A stretch of 64,000 bases of DNA from contig CAWEXD010000008.1 of assembly GCA_963812945.1 (NCBI GenBank), forward strand, positions 3,100,001-3,164,000, read 5' to 3'. Of the stretch, positions 1 through 8,137 are shown piece after piece. A model generated the notes under the pieces. That model saw nothing but the letters and a program-made list of their open reading frames with translations, was not told where the DNA came from and did not search any database. A program made the position numbers and the translations under genes. This DNA comes from DASRDR01 sp963812945 [NCBI: uncultured Candidatus Rokubacteria bacterium] (GTDB taxonomy: Bacteria > Methylomirabilota > Methylomirabilia > Rokubacteriales). Positions within the stretch are counted from its first letter, which is position 1. Every line of letters starts with the position of its first letter.

Positions 1-2
1 GC

Positions 3-170
3 GCGGACCTGCCCGCGATCGCCTCGAGCTTCGGCGACCTCCACGTCACCGACCAACTGGGCGACCTGGCCGAGGCTGTCGTCGTGCAAGACGAACCGTC
101 AGGGCGGCAGCTCTACTTCATCCAGTTCCGCCGCGACAGCCTCGGTCGCTGGCTGATCGAGGAGATGTAG
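3..170 (+). CDS. C-terminal end of an unidentified protein (partial)
   Basis: An open frame enters from the left edge and stops at TAG 168-170, giving the last 55 residues, which end in RWLIEEM. I do not recognise a family from this fragment. The stop codon shares one base with a GTG start at 170-172, which argues that this is a real gene translated together with the secreted protein that follows. The opposite-strand frame over the same bases shows nothing recognisable. Confidence 0.5.
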   Translation, partial: ADLPAIASSFGDLHVTDQLGDLAEAVVVQDEPSGRQLYFIQFRRDSLGRWLIEEM

Positions 171-888
171 TGCCACTCCTGACCGGCCGGCGCGGTCACC
201 GGACCCTGGGCGCCGGCCTGCTGCTCGTCCTGCCTCGTGGGAATGGCCGCATACGCCCAGACCAAGTCTGATCCCTTGTGTCCACACATCGTCGCGTGCG
301 AGTACGAGGCGCCGGCGTTCACGATCCGCGTCGTCGACAAGCAGACGGGCCAGCCGCTCGCCGGCATCCATGGCATCGCAACCTGGATCGCCTACGGCGG
401 GCCGCGTCGGCGCTGGCCGCTGATGGTGCTCGAGGCCGTAAGCGGCCCGGATGGGCAGCTCTCGTTCCCCGCCTGGGGGCCTGCACGCAGCGGAACCGAT
501 GGAGTGTTGCCTGGCGACGATCCGGTGATCAGCCTCTTTCTGCCGGGATATCGCGCCGGCCTAGTCTACAACGCCCCCCCTATTCGGACTACCTCATACG
601 GCTCGCGTGCGCCCCTTCGATCCCAGCAGGGCGTACCTTTGCAACTGGTTCCTTTTCAGGGCAGTACGGCCGAGGTACTCGCAGAGCTCAGGAAGGCGAG
701 CGATCCGTTCGACGGAGAGACCGTATCCGAACACGATCCGCAGGCGTTTCAGCAGACGTATGTGAACCGGCTCAGGCGTCTGATCAGCAGAAGTTGAGCG
801 TCTGCCACGTCGGACGCGCGATGTGGAGAACTTTCTCTGGGCACTGAATGCGGATATTCGCTCGTACTACATCGGAGGTGGGCGATGA
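170..888 (+). CDS. Secreted protein with carboxypeptidase-regulatory-like domain, apparently frameshifted twice
   Basis: The longest uninterrupted frame is 237-797 (186 aa). Its start is unsatisfying, while the frame from GTG 170 encodes a signal-peptide beginning (MPLLTGRR, then AGLLLVL). Skipping one base near 230-236 joins this to VGMAAYAQT and gives a complete signal peptide with an AYA-QT cleavage site. At the other end, skipping one base near 778-790 extends the frame to TGA 886-888, which overlaps the next start as ATGA. The reconstructed protein is about 238 aa. The mature part (FTIRVVDKQTGQPLAG and following) resembles carboxypeptidase-regulatory/Ig-like folds. Function is unknown; the partner is probably the downstream secreted hydrolase-like protein. 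The frameshifts may be sequencing errors or real decay. Confidence 0.55.
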
Positions 889-2632
889 CGCGCGCTCTCA
901 CGCTTGGCTCTCGTCGGCGCATTCCTCGTCTTCGGACTCACCGCACACGGATCAGGGAAGTGCCTACGAACTGCGCACTCACGGGGAAATCACGCGCAGA
1001 GCGTATGTGAAATCCGAAGGCATCAAGGCGTACCTTCAAGCAAACGGGCTCGAGGACACGCGACACGATTCGACCCTGAGCGCGAGAACCGATCCAACGA
1101 AGACTTGGTGCGATTTCAGAATACGGGAACCGCTCCAGGATTGGATGATCGAGGGCGCCATCCGAGAGGACGACTTCACGGGCGGCCTGTTGAATCGCAT
1201 GTTCGGATGTCCACGCCCCCAGAATCCGCCATCGGAGACGAACCGCATCCTGAATCACTTCTTCGACGTGCAGCGCGGCGGTCGGGGGCTTACGATCCTC
1301 GTAGAGTTGGGCTTCCCGGCGCCGGATTGGGCACTTGGGCGCCAGGGTCGAGGCTCGGGGCCAGGACAGAACGAATTCTCTCTGCTGGATGCCCGAGAGT
1401 ATCAGTATCAGTCCTTGATCGCAACGCACGGGGGCGCGAGGGACAAGAACACCGCGCTTCTCTTCAAGGCGCTGGGCCAAATCCTCCACAACCTCCAAGA
1501 TATGGCGCAGCCCCAGCACACCCGGAACGACCAACATGCGGACTGCTCACGCTTGCCACACGGTGTCGATGGCGGTCATAGCTGGTATGAGCAATACGTC
1601 GAAGATCGCACCCTGAGGCGAGCCTTCCCGAGGCGTGGTGGTGAAATTCCCCCGGAGCTCGTGCTCGGGGAATACGAGCCGGTCTCGACCCGACCCTATC
1701 AGGAGTTCTTCACCGATTCGGCTCGCCGTGGTCTGGCGGAATTCAGCAGCCTCAACTTCCTTTCGGTCGGAACGAATCTCGGGAGCAACCCCGAGTGCGG
1801 CGGGTTGATTGAGCCGCCATGCCAGGCCACGGCTTACCAGCAGCGGTTCCAGCCCTTCACCACGGCGACTCTCAAGGGCCAGGTCTCGGGCGTCGTCACT
1901 CTCTACACACGCAGCGTCGTCGACGCGCTCACTGGGCAGCCGATCCTTGAGGTTCCCCTCAGTAGCCGCTCGGTTTGGGACCATCTACTCGAGAACGCTG
2001 GTCAATCGCCGAAGTACACCATGAACCGATTCAACTACGACGCCATGGCCGACATCTTGCTGCCCCGCGCGGTGGGGTACTCGGCAGGCTTCCTGGATGC
2101 GTTCTTCCGCGGGTCCCTGGACGCTTCCTTCGAGGGCCGCGAGATGACGATCTTCGTCCACCCCGAGACGATGGTCGGGACATTCGAGCTGCGCTACGAG
2201 CGAACGGATGGGTCGCGCCCGCAACTGGCCAGCTGGGCGCTCCAAGTCCAGCCGGAGGAGCCGAGCCAGTCCCTCACGACGCCTACGCTCCCCGATGACG
2301 CTGTGCCAGGAGCGCCCTGTTGGCTCATCTTCCGTGGTCAGCTCGGATCGGAACCCGGCGCCGTGGTCGGCGGCCAGATCGGATGCCCGTTCACGCCACC
2401 ACCACCGCCCCCTCCCGGTCAGTGGTACGTCTACCTCTGTGCCACGTTCCTGAGCGAACTGGATTACGTCTACGCGACGACCAGCCCACCGCTGTGGGAA
2501 GGGGGGCCCAACGACCCCGCACTCGTCTTTGGCTACCGCCAGGAATCCACCGGTAAGAGCTTTTCCTGTTCCCTCATGGTCCAGGGAGCGCAACACCCGC
2601 CTCCTAGTGCAAGGACGGAACATCCGGCATGA
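885..2632 (+). CDS. Secreted zinc-dependent phospholipase C / S1-P1 nuclease-like protein (frameshifted signal peptide)
   Basis: The body is one open frame (848-2632). The true start is probably ATG 885, overlapping the upstream stop. Skipping one base near 903 and one near 950-965 gives a signal peptide (MTRALT, LALVGAFLVFGLTAHG) followed by YELRTHGEIT, about 581 aa in all. Near residues 200-212 lies HNLQDMAQPQH, and about 20 residues later GHSWYEQYV. This His/Asp spacing is typical of the helical zinc-dependent phospholipase C/S1-P1 nuclease fold, so a secreted metal-dependent phosphodiesterase is inferred. A run of seven prolines near 2397-2418 links a C-terminal piece of about 70 residues of unknown role. 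Substrate cannot be read from the sequence. The fold assignment rests on motif spacing only. Confidence 0.6.
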
Positions 2633-2723
2633 TCCAGGGAGCATGGGGAGCGGCCGCCTCCGTCGCGGGCCGCAACGGGGCGCGCCGATAGAAGGGAGCC
2701 CGCGGCAACCCGGCCACCGCAGC

Positions 2724-4931
2724 TCACTCCGCGAGGCCACAGCGGGCCACAAGGACGTTCGCGAACATGGCGCGCCCGGCGGGGCTCAGGAACTTCCGCC
2801 GCGCGGCGAGCCAGGCGTCGCGCCGGGGGCCGTAGGTCTCCCTCACCCACCGATCCTCGAGCGGGAGCGCCTGGGCCCGGTGGTAGCTGTGCCGGATGCG
2901 GCTCTCGGCCAGCGCGCGCTGGATCCTCGCGTATCCCTCGCGCCTCCGCGCCGAGTCGATGCGCGGGAGCTCGAGCGTGCACGTGACGTCGGCGAGGCTC
3001 GTGAAGGCGAGCGTGGCGCTCGACCGCTTTACGTAGCGGAGCGCGAGCGGCGCGCCGAACGGATGCTCCCGGCAGACGCCGAGGATCGCGTCGACCGCCC
3101 GGCCGGCGCTTGCGAGCGGCACGCCGATCTCGATGCTGTTGCCGCCGTTGGTGCGCGCGGAGTCGGCGAAGATCTGCCCCGGCGTGTCGACGACCGGCTC
3201 CCTGCCCTCGGTCGGCGCGAGCGCGCCGTCGAGCTGGGTCTGTAGCAGCGCGGGGATCGCCGCCGGCACCGCGTCGGAGAGCCTGCTCACGATCGACACG
3301 AGGTCCTCGGTGGTCTCGACGCCGCCAGGCGGTGCGGGCACCGGGGGAAGGGGCTCGGCCGGGCCGAGCGGGCGCTTGTACATGAAGTGGACGAACGCGC
3401 CACGCTCGCCCCGCCCGACCATCGGCGGCGGGACGACGGCGCGCTCGCAGGGCGACGGGCCCGGGGGTATGGCGAGCAGCCGCAGCCGGTACGACCCGAC
3501 GCTGGGCGTCCGGAGCGGGACCTCGACCACGACCGAGGAGTCGGTCGTTAGGGGCGGGCGACCGAGTCGCTCGCTTGCAAAGGACAGAAGCGGCAGGGCG
3601 AGTCCCGACTCCCGGCGGGGGCGCCACGCCACCAGGCACTGACCCACTGGCGGCGCCCCGCCGCTGCCCGCCAGGTTCGGCGTAAGGATCAGACTGTCCG
3701 GGAACTGGAGGCGGAGGTTGCCTCCCAGGAAGAGGTCTCCCGCAACGATGGTCCCCTGCCGGAAGCCCATCACCCGGATACGCGCCGCGAGCTCGGCGAT
3801 CGGCAGGTGGAGGCGGGATGTGTGCCCGAGCCATGGGCCAGCCCCGACGTCGCCAAGCCGGAGCCCCAGGGCGAGCACTCCCGCGGCCGCGCAAACCCAG
3901 ACGAGCGCGCGCGCCGACCGCAGGGGAACCCCGGCGGCGGCGGCGCGCACGAAGAGCGCCAGCGGCACCACGATGAGGAGCGGCAGGAGCCAGCGCGCCT
4001 TGAACGTGGCGAGCCCGGCGAGTGGCGCGCTCAACACGAGAATCACGACGAGGGCGACCAGGTACCGCTCGAGGAGCTGGCGCGTGGCCCGGCGCGTGGG
4101 GTCGGGATCTGGCGCTGGCCGGCGGACGGTCGGTACGAGGACGACGACGACCAGGACCACGGGCCCGAGGAACGCGACCAGGTCGACCACCACGTCCACG
4201 ATTCGGCGGGCCGATCCGGCCGCCACGCCGGCGGTCGCCCACTCGCCGAAAGGAAGTCGCGCGGCCGCCGACGGTGCGGCCGCGTCGGTGGCCAGCCAGG
4301 TGAGGTGTGGGCCGAGGATCGCCGCCGCCACCAGCACGGTCAGCCCGAGCCGACGGTTGACCAGGGCCGCGCGGAACGCGGGCACGGAGAACGCCGCCCC
4401 GAGGAGGACCGCGGCGAAGAGGGCGAAATTGTACTTGGCCAGCACGCCGACGCCGAGAGTGCCCCCGAGGGCCGCGTAGCGCCACGCGGACGGCCGGTCG
4501 ACGAGCCCCACCAGGAGCTGCACGGTCGGAGGAGCCAGGGCCGCGGCGAGGACGGAATGGGTGAGGTCGCGCGGCGCCTCCCAGACAACGGCCGGGACTA
4601 GCCAGAGCGACAGCACCGTGAGGGTGCCGAGGCCGGCGGTGCCCTGGACGCGGCGCGCGGCCCAATAGGTGCCCCCGTAGATGCCGAGGAGGCAGGCGTG
4701 CTTGAGGACGGCGAGGCCGAGGACCCCGACGCCGAGCAGCTGGAAGACACCGTACTGGAGCCATGCATACAGCGGCGGATGCTTTCCGTAGCCGACGGCG
4801 AGGGCCTGGGAGAGGAGGACCTGCTCGGCCTCGTCGTGCTCGACGGCGCCGGGGGCCAACAGCCGGATGCCGACGTGGAGGAGCGAGTAAGCGAGGAAGA
4901 TCGGTGCGAGGCTCACCCGCGCCGTTTCCAC
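2724..4931 (-). CDS. Chimeric protein: ArnT/GT39-like membrane glycosyltransferase fused to an oxidoreductase tail
   Basis: 735 aa, GTG start. Residues 1 to about 504 form a multi-pass membrane glycosyltransferase of the PMT_2/ArnT type: an early acidic motif (EHDEAEQ), then KHPPLYAWLQ and about ten hydrophobic segments. Such enzymes transfer sugars from polyprenyl phosphate at the outer face of the inner membrane. Residues 505-735 (VGRGERGAFVHFMYKRP onward) match the last 231 residues of the FAD oxidoreductase at 6202-7752 with no gap; 29 residues differ in my hand alignment. The match starts abruptly at base 3420 and ends at the stop codon. The tail is only the substrate-binding half of the oxidase, without the FAD-binding part, so it is unlikely to be enzymatically active alone. 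The glycosyltransferase half looks nearly full length. Confidence 0.75.
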   Translation of the reverse strand: METARVSLAPIFLAYSLLHVGIRLLAPGAVEHDEAEQVLLSQALAVGYGKHPPLYAWLQYGVFQLLGVGVLGLAVLKHACLLGIYGGTYWAARRVQGTAGLGTLTVLSLWLVPAVVWEAPRDLTHSVLAAALAPPTVQLLVGLVDRPSAWRYAALGGTLGVGVLAKYNFALFAAVLLGAAFSVPAFRAALVNRRLGLTVLVAAAILGPHLTWLATDAAAPSAAARLPFGEWATAGVAAGSARRIVDVVVDLVAFLGPVVLVVVVLVPTVRRPAPDPDPTRRATRQLLERYLVALVVILVLSAPLAGLATFKARWLLPLLIVVPLALFVRAAAAGVPLRSARALVWVCAAAGVLALGLRLGDVGAGPWLGHTSRLHLPIAELAARIRVMGFRQGTIVAGDLFLGGNLRLQFPDSLILTPNLAGSGGAPPVGQCLVAWRPRRESGLALPLLSFASERLGRPPLTTDSSVVVEVPLRTPSVGSYRLRLLAIPPGPSPCERAVVPPPMVGRGERGAFVHFMYKRPLGPAEPLPPVPAPPGGVETTEDLVSIVSRLSDAVPAAIPALLQTQLDGALAPTEGREPVVDTPGQIFADSARTNGGNSIEIGVPLASAGRAVDAILGVCREHPFGAPLALRYVKRSSATLAFTSLADVTCTLELPRIDSARRREGYARIQRALAESRIRHSYHRAQALPLEDRWVRETYGPRRDAWLAARRKFLSPAGRAMFANVLVARCGLAE

Positions 4932-5182
4932 GTCGCCCGGGTCGACGCCCGCGGCCCCGCCCTCGGGATCCCACAGGCGACCCCCCCGAGCGGCCTTGGC
5001 GCGGCGGTGGCGACCGGGCCGGCAGCACCCAGATCACGTGTCCGAGCCGCGGGGCCGCTCCGGACGGGAGGTCTACTCACCGGGACGGCTTCATGTGGGG
5101 AGGTCCATCCCCTGATATCGTCTGTGAGCAACCTGAGGATTCCCTGAGGAGGAACCAGCGTGGTCGGGTAGAGCGGCTGGGC

Positions 5183-5305
5183 CTACCCGTCGCGTCTGAG
5201 GTCCTCGAAGGGGGCGCACCGCTCTCGGTCGCGGGCGAATACGGGCTGGACTACCGTGGCGACCACCGCCAGGGTGGCGAGCGAGCTACTCAGATGTCGA
5301 CGCAT
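5183..5305 (-). CDS. Small secreted peptide (40 aa), unknown
   Basis: ATG at 5305 is preceded by a strong Shine-Dalgarno (GAGGAGGG, five bases upstream). The 40-residue product starts MRRHLSSSLATLAVVATVV and reads like a signal peptide (cleavage likely after VFA), leaving about 16 residues including one Cys. A longer upstream start at 5383 exists but adds a low-complexity stretch. It lies between the chimeric glycosyltransferase and a membrane LuxR regulator, all on the same strand. It could be a real short secreted peptide or the stub of a decayed secreted protein. No family is recognised. Confidence 0.35.
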   Translation of the reverse strand: MRRHLSSSLATLAVVATVVQPVFARDRERCAPFEDLRRDG

Positions 5306-5503
5306 CGGACCCTCCTCGGCCACGTGTCCCGCGCGGACACCATGCCCGCGCGCACCCTGGTGGTAGTGGATCCCCTGCGACATGTCATCGGACGAATGCC
5401 GGACGCGCGCGTAGATAGACCCCCGTGGGGCCGGTCACGATTGCGCTGACGGTGGGTTACGTGACGGAATCGAACGTGTGCAGGAGACGGCTGCCGCTGG
5501 ACG

Positions 5504-6070
5504 TCAGGGGCGATCCAACCGGTCCCTCGACGGACCCTGTGTCGGGGGAGGGCTGGTCGGGACCTCAGGAAGGAGATCCTCGAGAAAGAACGCGCAGAAC
5601 GCGCCTCGGCTCACGAGCCCCGACTTGGAGTAGATCGAGCCCGCCTGTTGCCGTGCCGTGGCTTCCGAGGTCTTTCTCAGGATAGCGATCTCCTTGTGGC
5701 TGAATCCCTTCAGCATCAACAAGGCCACTTCCCTCTCGGCGGCGGTGAGCGCCCAGGTATCGAGCTGGCGGTTGATGGCGGCGCCGAGACCATCGAGATG
5801 CGACTGGACCCTGGCCCGCCAGGTTTCTCCGTCGCGCCGGGCCGCCTCCAGATCGCGAATCAGCGTCAGGCGCTCCTCCCGTTGCGCCCGCAGCTGATTC
5901 ACCAGCAGCGTGACCCCCCCGGCCGCGGTGATCATGAGGCCGATCTCGATCGCCTCGAGGAGGAGCTTGAGGGGACTGGTCGGGCCGTCGGCGGTCACGA
6001 TCTCCATCGCCAGCAGGGCGGCAAAGGCACCGGCTCCGACCAGCCCCAGCATCCAGGGAGCGGCACGCAT
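5504..6070 (-). CDS. Membrane-anchored LuxR-type transcriptional regulator
   Basis: 188 aa from the start MRAAPWMLG; the frame is open 84 bases further upstream, but that part is Arg/Ala-rich and unconvincing. Two N-terminal hydrophobic segments (MLGLVGAGAFAALLA and IEIGLMITAAGGVTLLVN) are followed by a charged, probably coiled-coil stretch and a C-terminal LuxR/GerE helix-turn-helix (LTAAEREVALLMLKGFSHKEIA). Short proteins with two membrane helices plus a LuxR domain are a known type of membrane-tethered regulator. The signal and targets are unknown. It lies between the chimeric glycosyltransferase and the intact oxidoreductase and could control either. Confidence 0.75.
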   Translation of the reverse strand: MRAAPWMLGLVGAGAFAALLAMEIVTADGPTSPLKLLLEAIEIGLMITAAGGVTLLVNQLRAQREERLTLIRDLEAARRDGETWRARVQSHLDGLGAAINRQLDTWALTAAEREVALLMLKGFSHKEIAILRKTSEATARQQAGSIYSKSGLVSRGAFCAFFLEDLLPEVPTSPPPTQGPSRDRLDRP

Positions 6071-6201
6071 GCGGCATCTTAATTCCCGACCGCACGCTTC
6101 ACAAGGCGCCGCCCCGCGGGCAGCCCGCGGGCGCATTCCGGGCGCCATTCCCAAGGTGGTCGGACTCTAGATCGCGGCCGGCGTCGCGCCCCGCCGAGGG
6201 C

Positions 6202-7752
6202 TCAGTCGGCGAGGCCGCAGCGGGCCACGAGCGCGTTCGCGAACGTGGCGCGCCCGGCCGGGCTCAGGAACGCCCGCCGCGCGGTGAGCCAGGCGTCGCG
6301 CCTGGGCCCGAACGCCTCCCGCACCCACCGGTCGTCGAGCGGGAGCCACTGGCCCCAGTGGTAGCTGTGCCGGATGCGGCTCTCGGCCAGCGCGCGCTGG
6401 ATCTTCGCGAACCCCTCGCGGGTCCGCGCCGAGTCGATCCCGGGCAGCTCGAGCGTGCAGGTGATGCCGGCGAGGCTCGTGAAGGCGAGCGTGGCGCTCG
6501 ACCGCTTGACGTAGCGCAGCGCGAGCGGCGCGCCGAACGTATGCTCCCGGCACACGCCGAGGATCGCCTCGACCGCCCGGCCGGCGCTCCCGAGCGGCAC
6601 GCCGATCTCGATGCTGTTGCCGCCGTTCGTGGGGACGGAGTCGGCGAAGATCTGCCCCGGCGTGCCGACGACCGGCCCCGTGCCCTCGGTCGACGCGAGC
6701 GCGCCGTCGAGCTGGGTCTGCAGCAGCGCGGGGATCGCCGCCGGCACCGCGTCGGACAGTCGGCTCACGATCGACACGAGGTCCTCGGTGGTCTGAACCC
6801 CGCCGGGTGGGGCGGGTGTCGGCGGGAGCGGCTCGTCCGGGCCGAGCGGGCGTTTGTACATGAAGTGGACGAACGCGCCTCGCTCGCCCCGCCCGACCCG
6901 GTACGGGTTGATCACGACCGAGAAGTGGAACGGCAGCTCGGCCCCGCGCGGCAGGCCCAGACTCGTCACGTCGAGCGTCGTCATCGGCCCGGCCACCGAG
7001 GCGTAGTCGCGCTGCCAGACGTGCTTCTCGAGCACGTACGCGGGCTCGGCCTCGAAGAGGAGCCCGTGGATGAGCCCGAAGCTGCCGAAGCCGACGATGG
7101 CGGCGTCGAAGAGCGCGTCGTCCAGCACGGGCGTGGCGCCGAGCCAGTCGCAGAACTCCGGGCTGGCGGCCGGGCGGGATGCCCGCTGGACGAAGTAGTG
7201 CTCCCCGCCCTCGGCGACCAGGTGGATGCCGAGCATGTAGTCCTGCATCCCGCCGACCGCGTGCGCCGAGCCGTGCGTCCCGGTCGACACGGCGCCCGCG
7301 AGCGTCTGTCCGTTGCTCGCCCCCGAGGTGGGGAGGCAGAGGCGCCGCGGCTCCAGGTAGGCGTTCAGCGTCTTGATCTGCGTGCCGCACTGGGCGAACA
7401 CCATGCGATCGCGGCGTGGCTGGAACTCCGGGACCAGCATGGCCGGCGACTCGAAGCCCACGAACCACTCGCCGAGACGCGCGGTGTTCACGAGGTACTC
7501 GTCGGTGAACGCGACATTGTTGAGCGACCACCCCGAGCCGACCGCGCGCACCCGCTTCCGGTCGCGCTCGGCCTGGCGGACGATGGCCTGGAGCGCGGCG
7601 ATCCCGGCGGCGAACTGGGGGTCGGGCGCGCTCCCGTCGAGCCAGCGGTTGCGGGGCGTGAAGAGCGTGTCGACGCGCCCGCCCACGTCCCGGGTGACGT
7701 GCCAGTTCTGCCACTCGACGTCCCGCACGGGCGAGAGGTCCGGCTCCGTCAC
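6202..7752 (-). CDS. FAD-linked oxidoreductase (D-arabinono-1,4-lactone oxidase/VAO-like)
   Basis: 516 aa. The N-terminal half is a PCMH-type FAD-binding domain: RVRAVGSGWSLNN at about residues 68-80 and PTSGASNGQTLAGAVSTGTHG at about 141-161, both typical of sugar-lactone/alditol oxidases. The residue that is His in enzymes with covalently bound FAD (GSGHS) is Trp here (GSGWS), so FAD is probably not covalently held through that site. The C-terminal half is the substrate domain, duplicated in the chimeric gene at 2724-3420. It follows the lipoprotein gene by 19 bases and probably shares a transcript with it and the DUF2235 gene. The oxidised substrate cannot be inferred. Confidence 0.8.
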   Translation of the reverse strand: MTEPDLSPVRDVEWQNWHVTRDVGGRVDTLFTPRNRWLDGSAPDPQFAAGIAALQAIVRQAERDRKRVRAVGSGWSLNNVAFTDEYLVNTARLGEWFVGFESPAMLVPEFQPRRDRMVFAQCGTQIKTLNAYLEPRRLCLPTSGASNGQTLAGAVSTGTHGSAHAVGGMQDYMLGIHLVAEGGEHYFVQRASRPAASPEFCDWLGATPVLDDALFDAAIVGFGSFGLIHGLLFEAEPAYVLEKHVWQRDYASVAGPMTTLDVTSLGLPRGAELPFHFSVVINPYRVGRGERGAFVHFMYKRPLGPDEPLPPTPAPPGGVQTTEDLVSIVSRLSDAVPAAIPALLQTQLDGALASTEGTGPVVGTPGQIFADSVPTNGGNSIEIGVPLGSAGRAVEAILGVCREHTFGAPLALRYVKRSSATLAFTSLAGITCTLELPGIDSARTREGFAKIQRALAESRIRHSYHWGQWLPLDDRWVREAFGPRRDAWLTARRAFLSPAGRATFANALVARCGLAD

Positions 7753-7771
7753 CTCGATCTCCCCCGCGCGC

Positions 7772-8137
7772 TCACGGCCCGCGGCGCGGCGGCGTCTCGG
7801 TGGCGCAGTAGACGGTCACCCGGGCCGGCGAGACGGTGCCGAGGGACAGGAGGGTGAGCGGGAGGCCGTACCAGGGGGACGTGACGACCACCTTGCCCGC
7901 GCCCTTGCCGTCGCAGCGCGCGGCCTCGGGGGCGAAGGGCGCGTCGTTGAGGAGCCCCCAGAGGTACGACCAGCGCATCTCCTCGACCGGCAGGTGCTCG
8001 TCGCTGGCGACGAAGCTCTGCCCCGCGACCGGGCTCCGAGCCTGGTAGCCGTGGCGGTAGCAGCCCGCGAGGAGGGCCGCGGCGAGCGCCAGCGCCAGGG
8101 CGGCCCGCGACCCCCTGGCCGGGAGCCTCGCCGTCAC
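7772..8137 (-). CDS. Bor-like outer-membrane lipoprotein
   Basis: 121 aa. The GTG start at 8137 overlaps the TGA of the DUF2235 gene (GTGA), so the two are translationally coupled. A lipoprotein signal peptide is clear: basic start, hydrophobic stretch, then the lipobox LLAGC. The mature part contains VEEMRWSYLWGLL, then CDGKGAGKVVV, and ends near VSPARVTVYCA. This pattern matches the small Bor/Lambda_Bor lipoprotein family (Cys-x-Gly, then a glycine/leucine segment and a terminal VYC). Family members are exposed outer-membrane lipoproteins. The role here is unknown; coupling to a membrane hydrolase suggests a shared envelope job. Confidence 0.65.
   Translation of the reverse strand: MTARLPARGSRAALALALAAALLAGCYRHGYQARSPVAGQSFVASDEHLPVEEMRWSYLWGLLNDAPFAPEAARCDGKGAGKVVVTSPWYGLPLTLLSLGTVSPARVTVYCATETPPRRGP

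Noticed and set aside
3110-4601. Arg/Ser-rich plus-strand frames inside the chimeric glycosyltransferase gene
   Set aside because: Antisense shadows with no start signals or family features.
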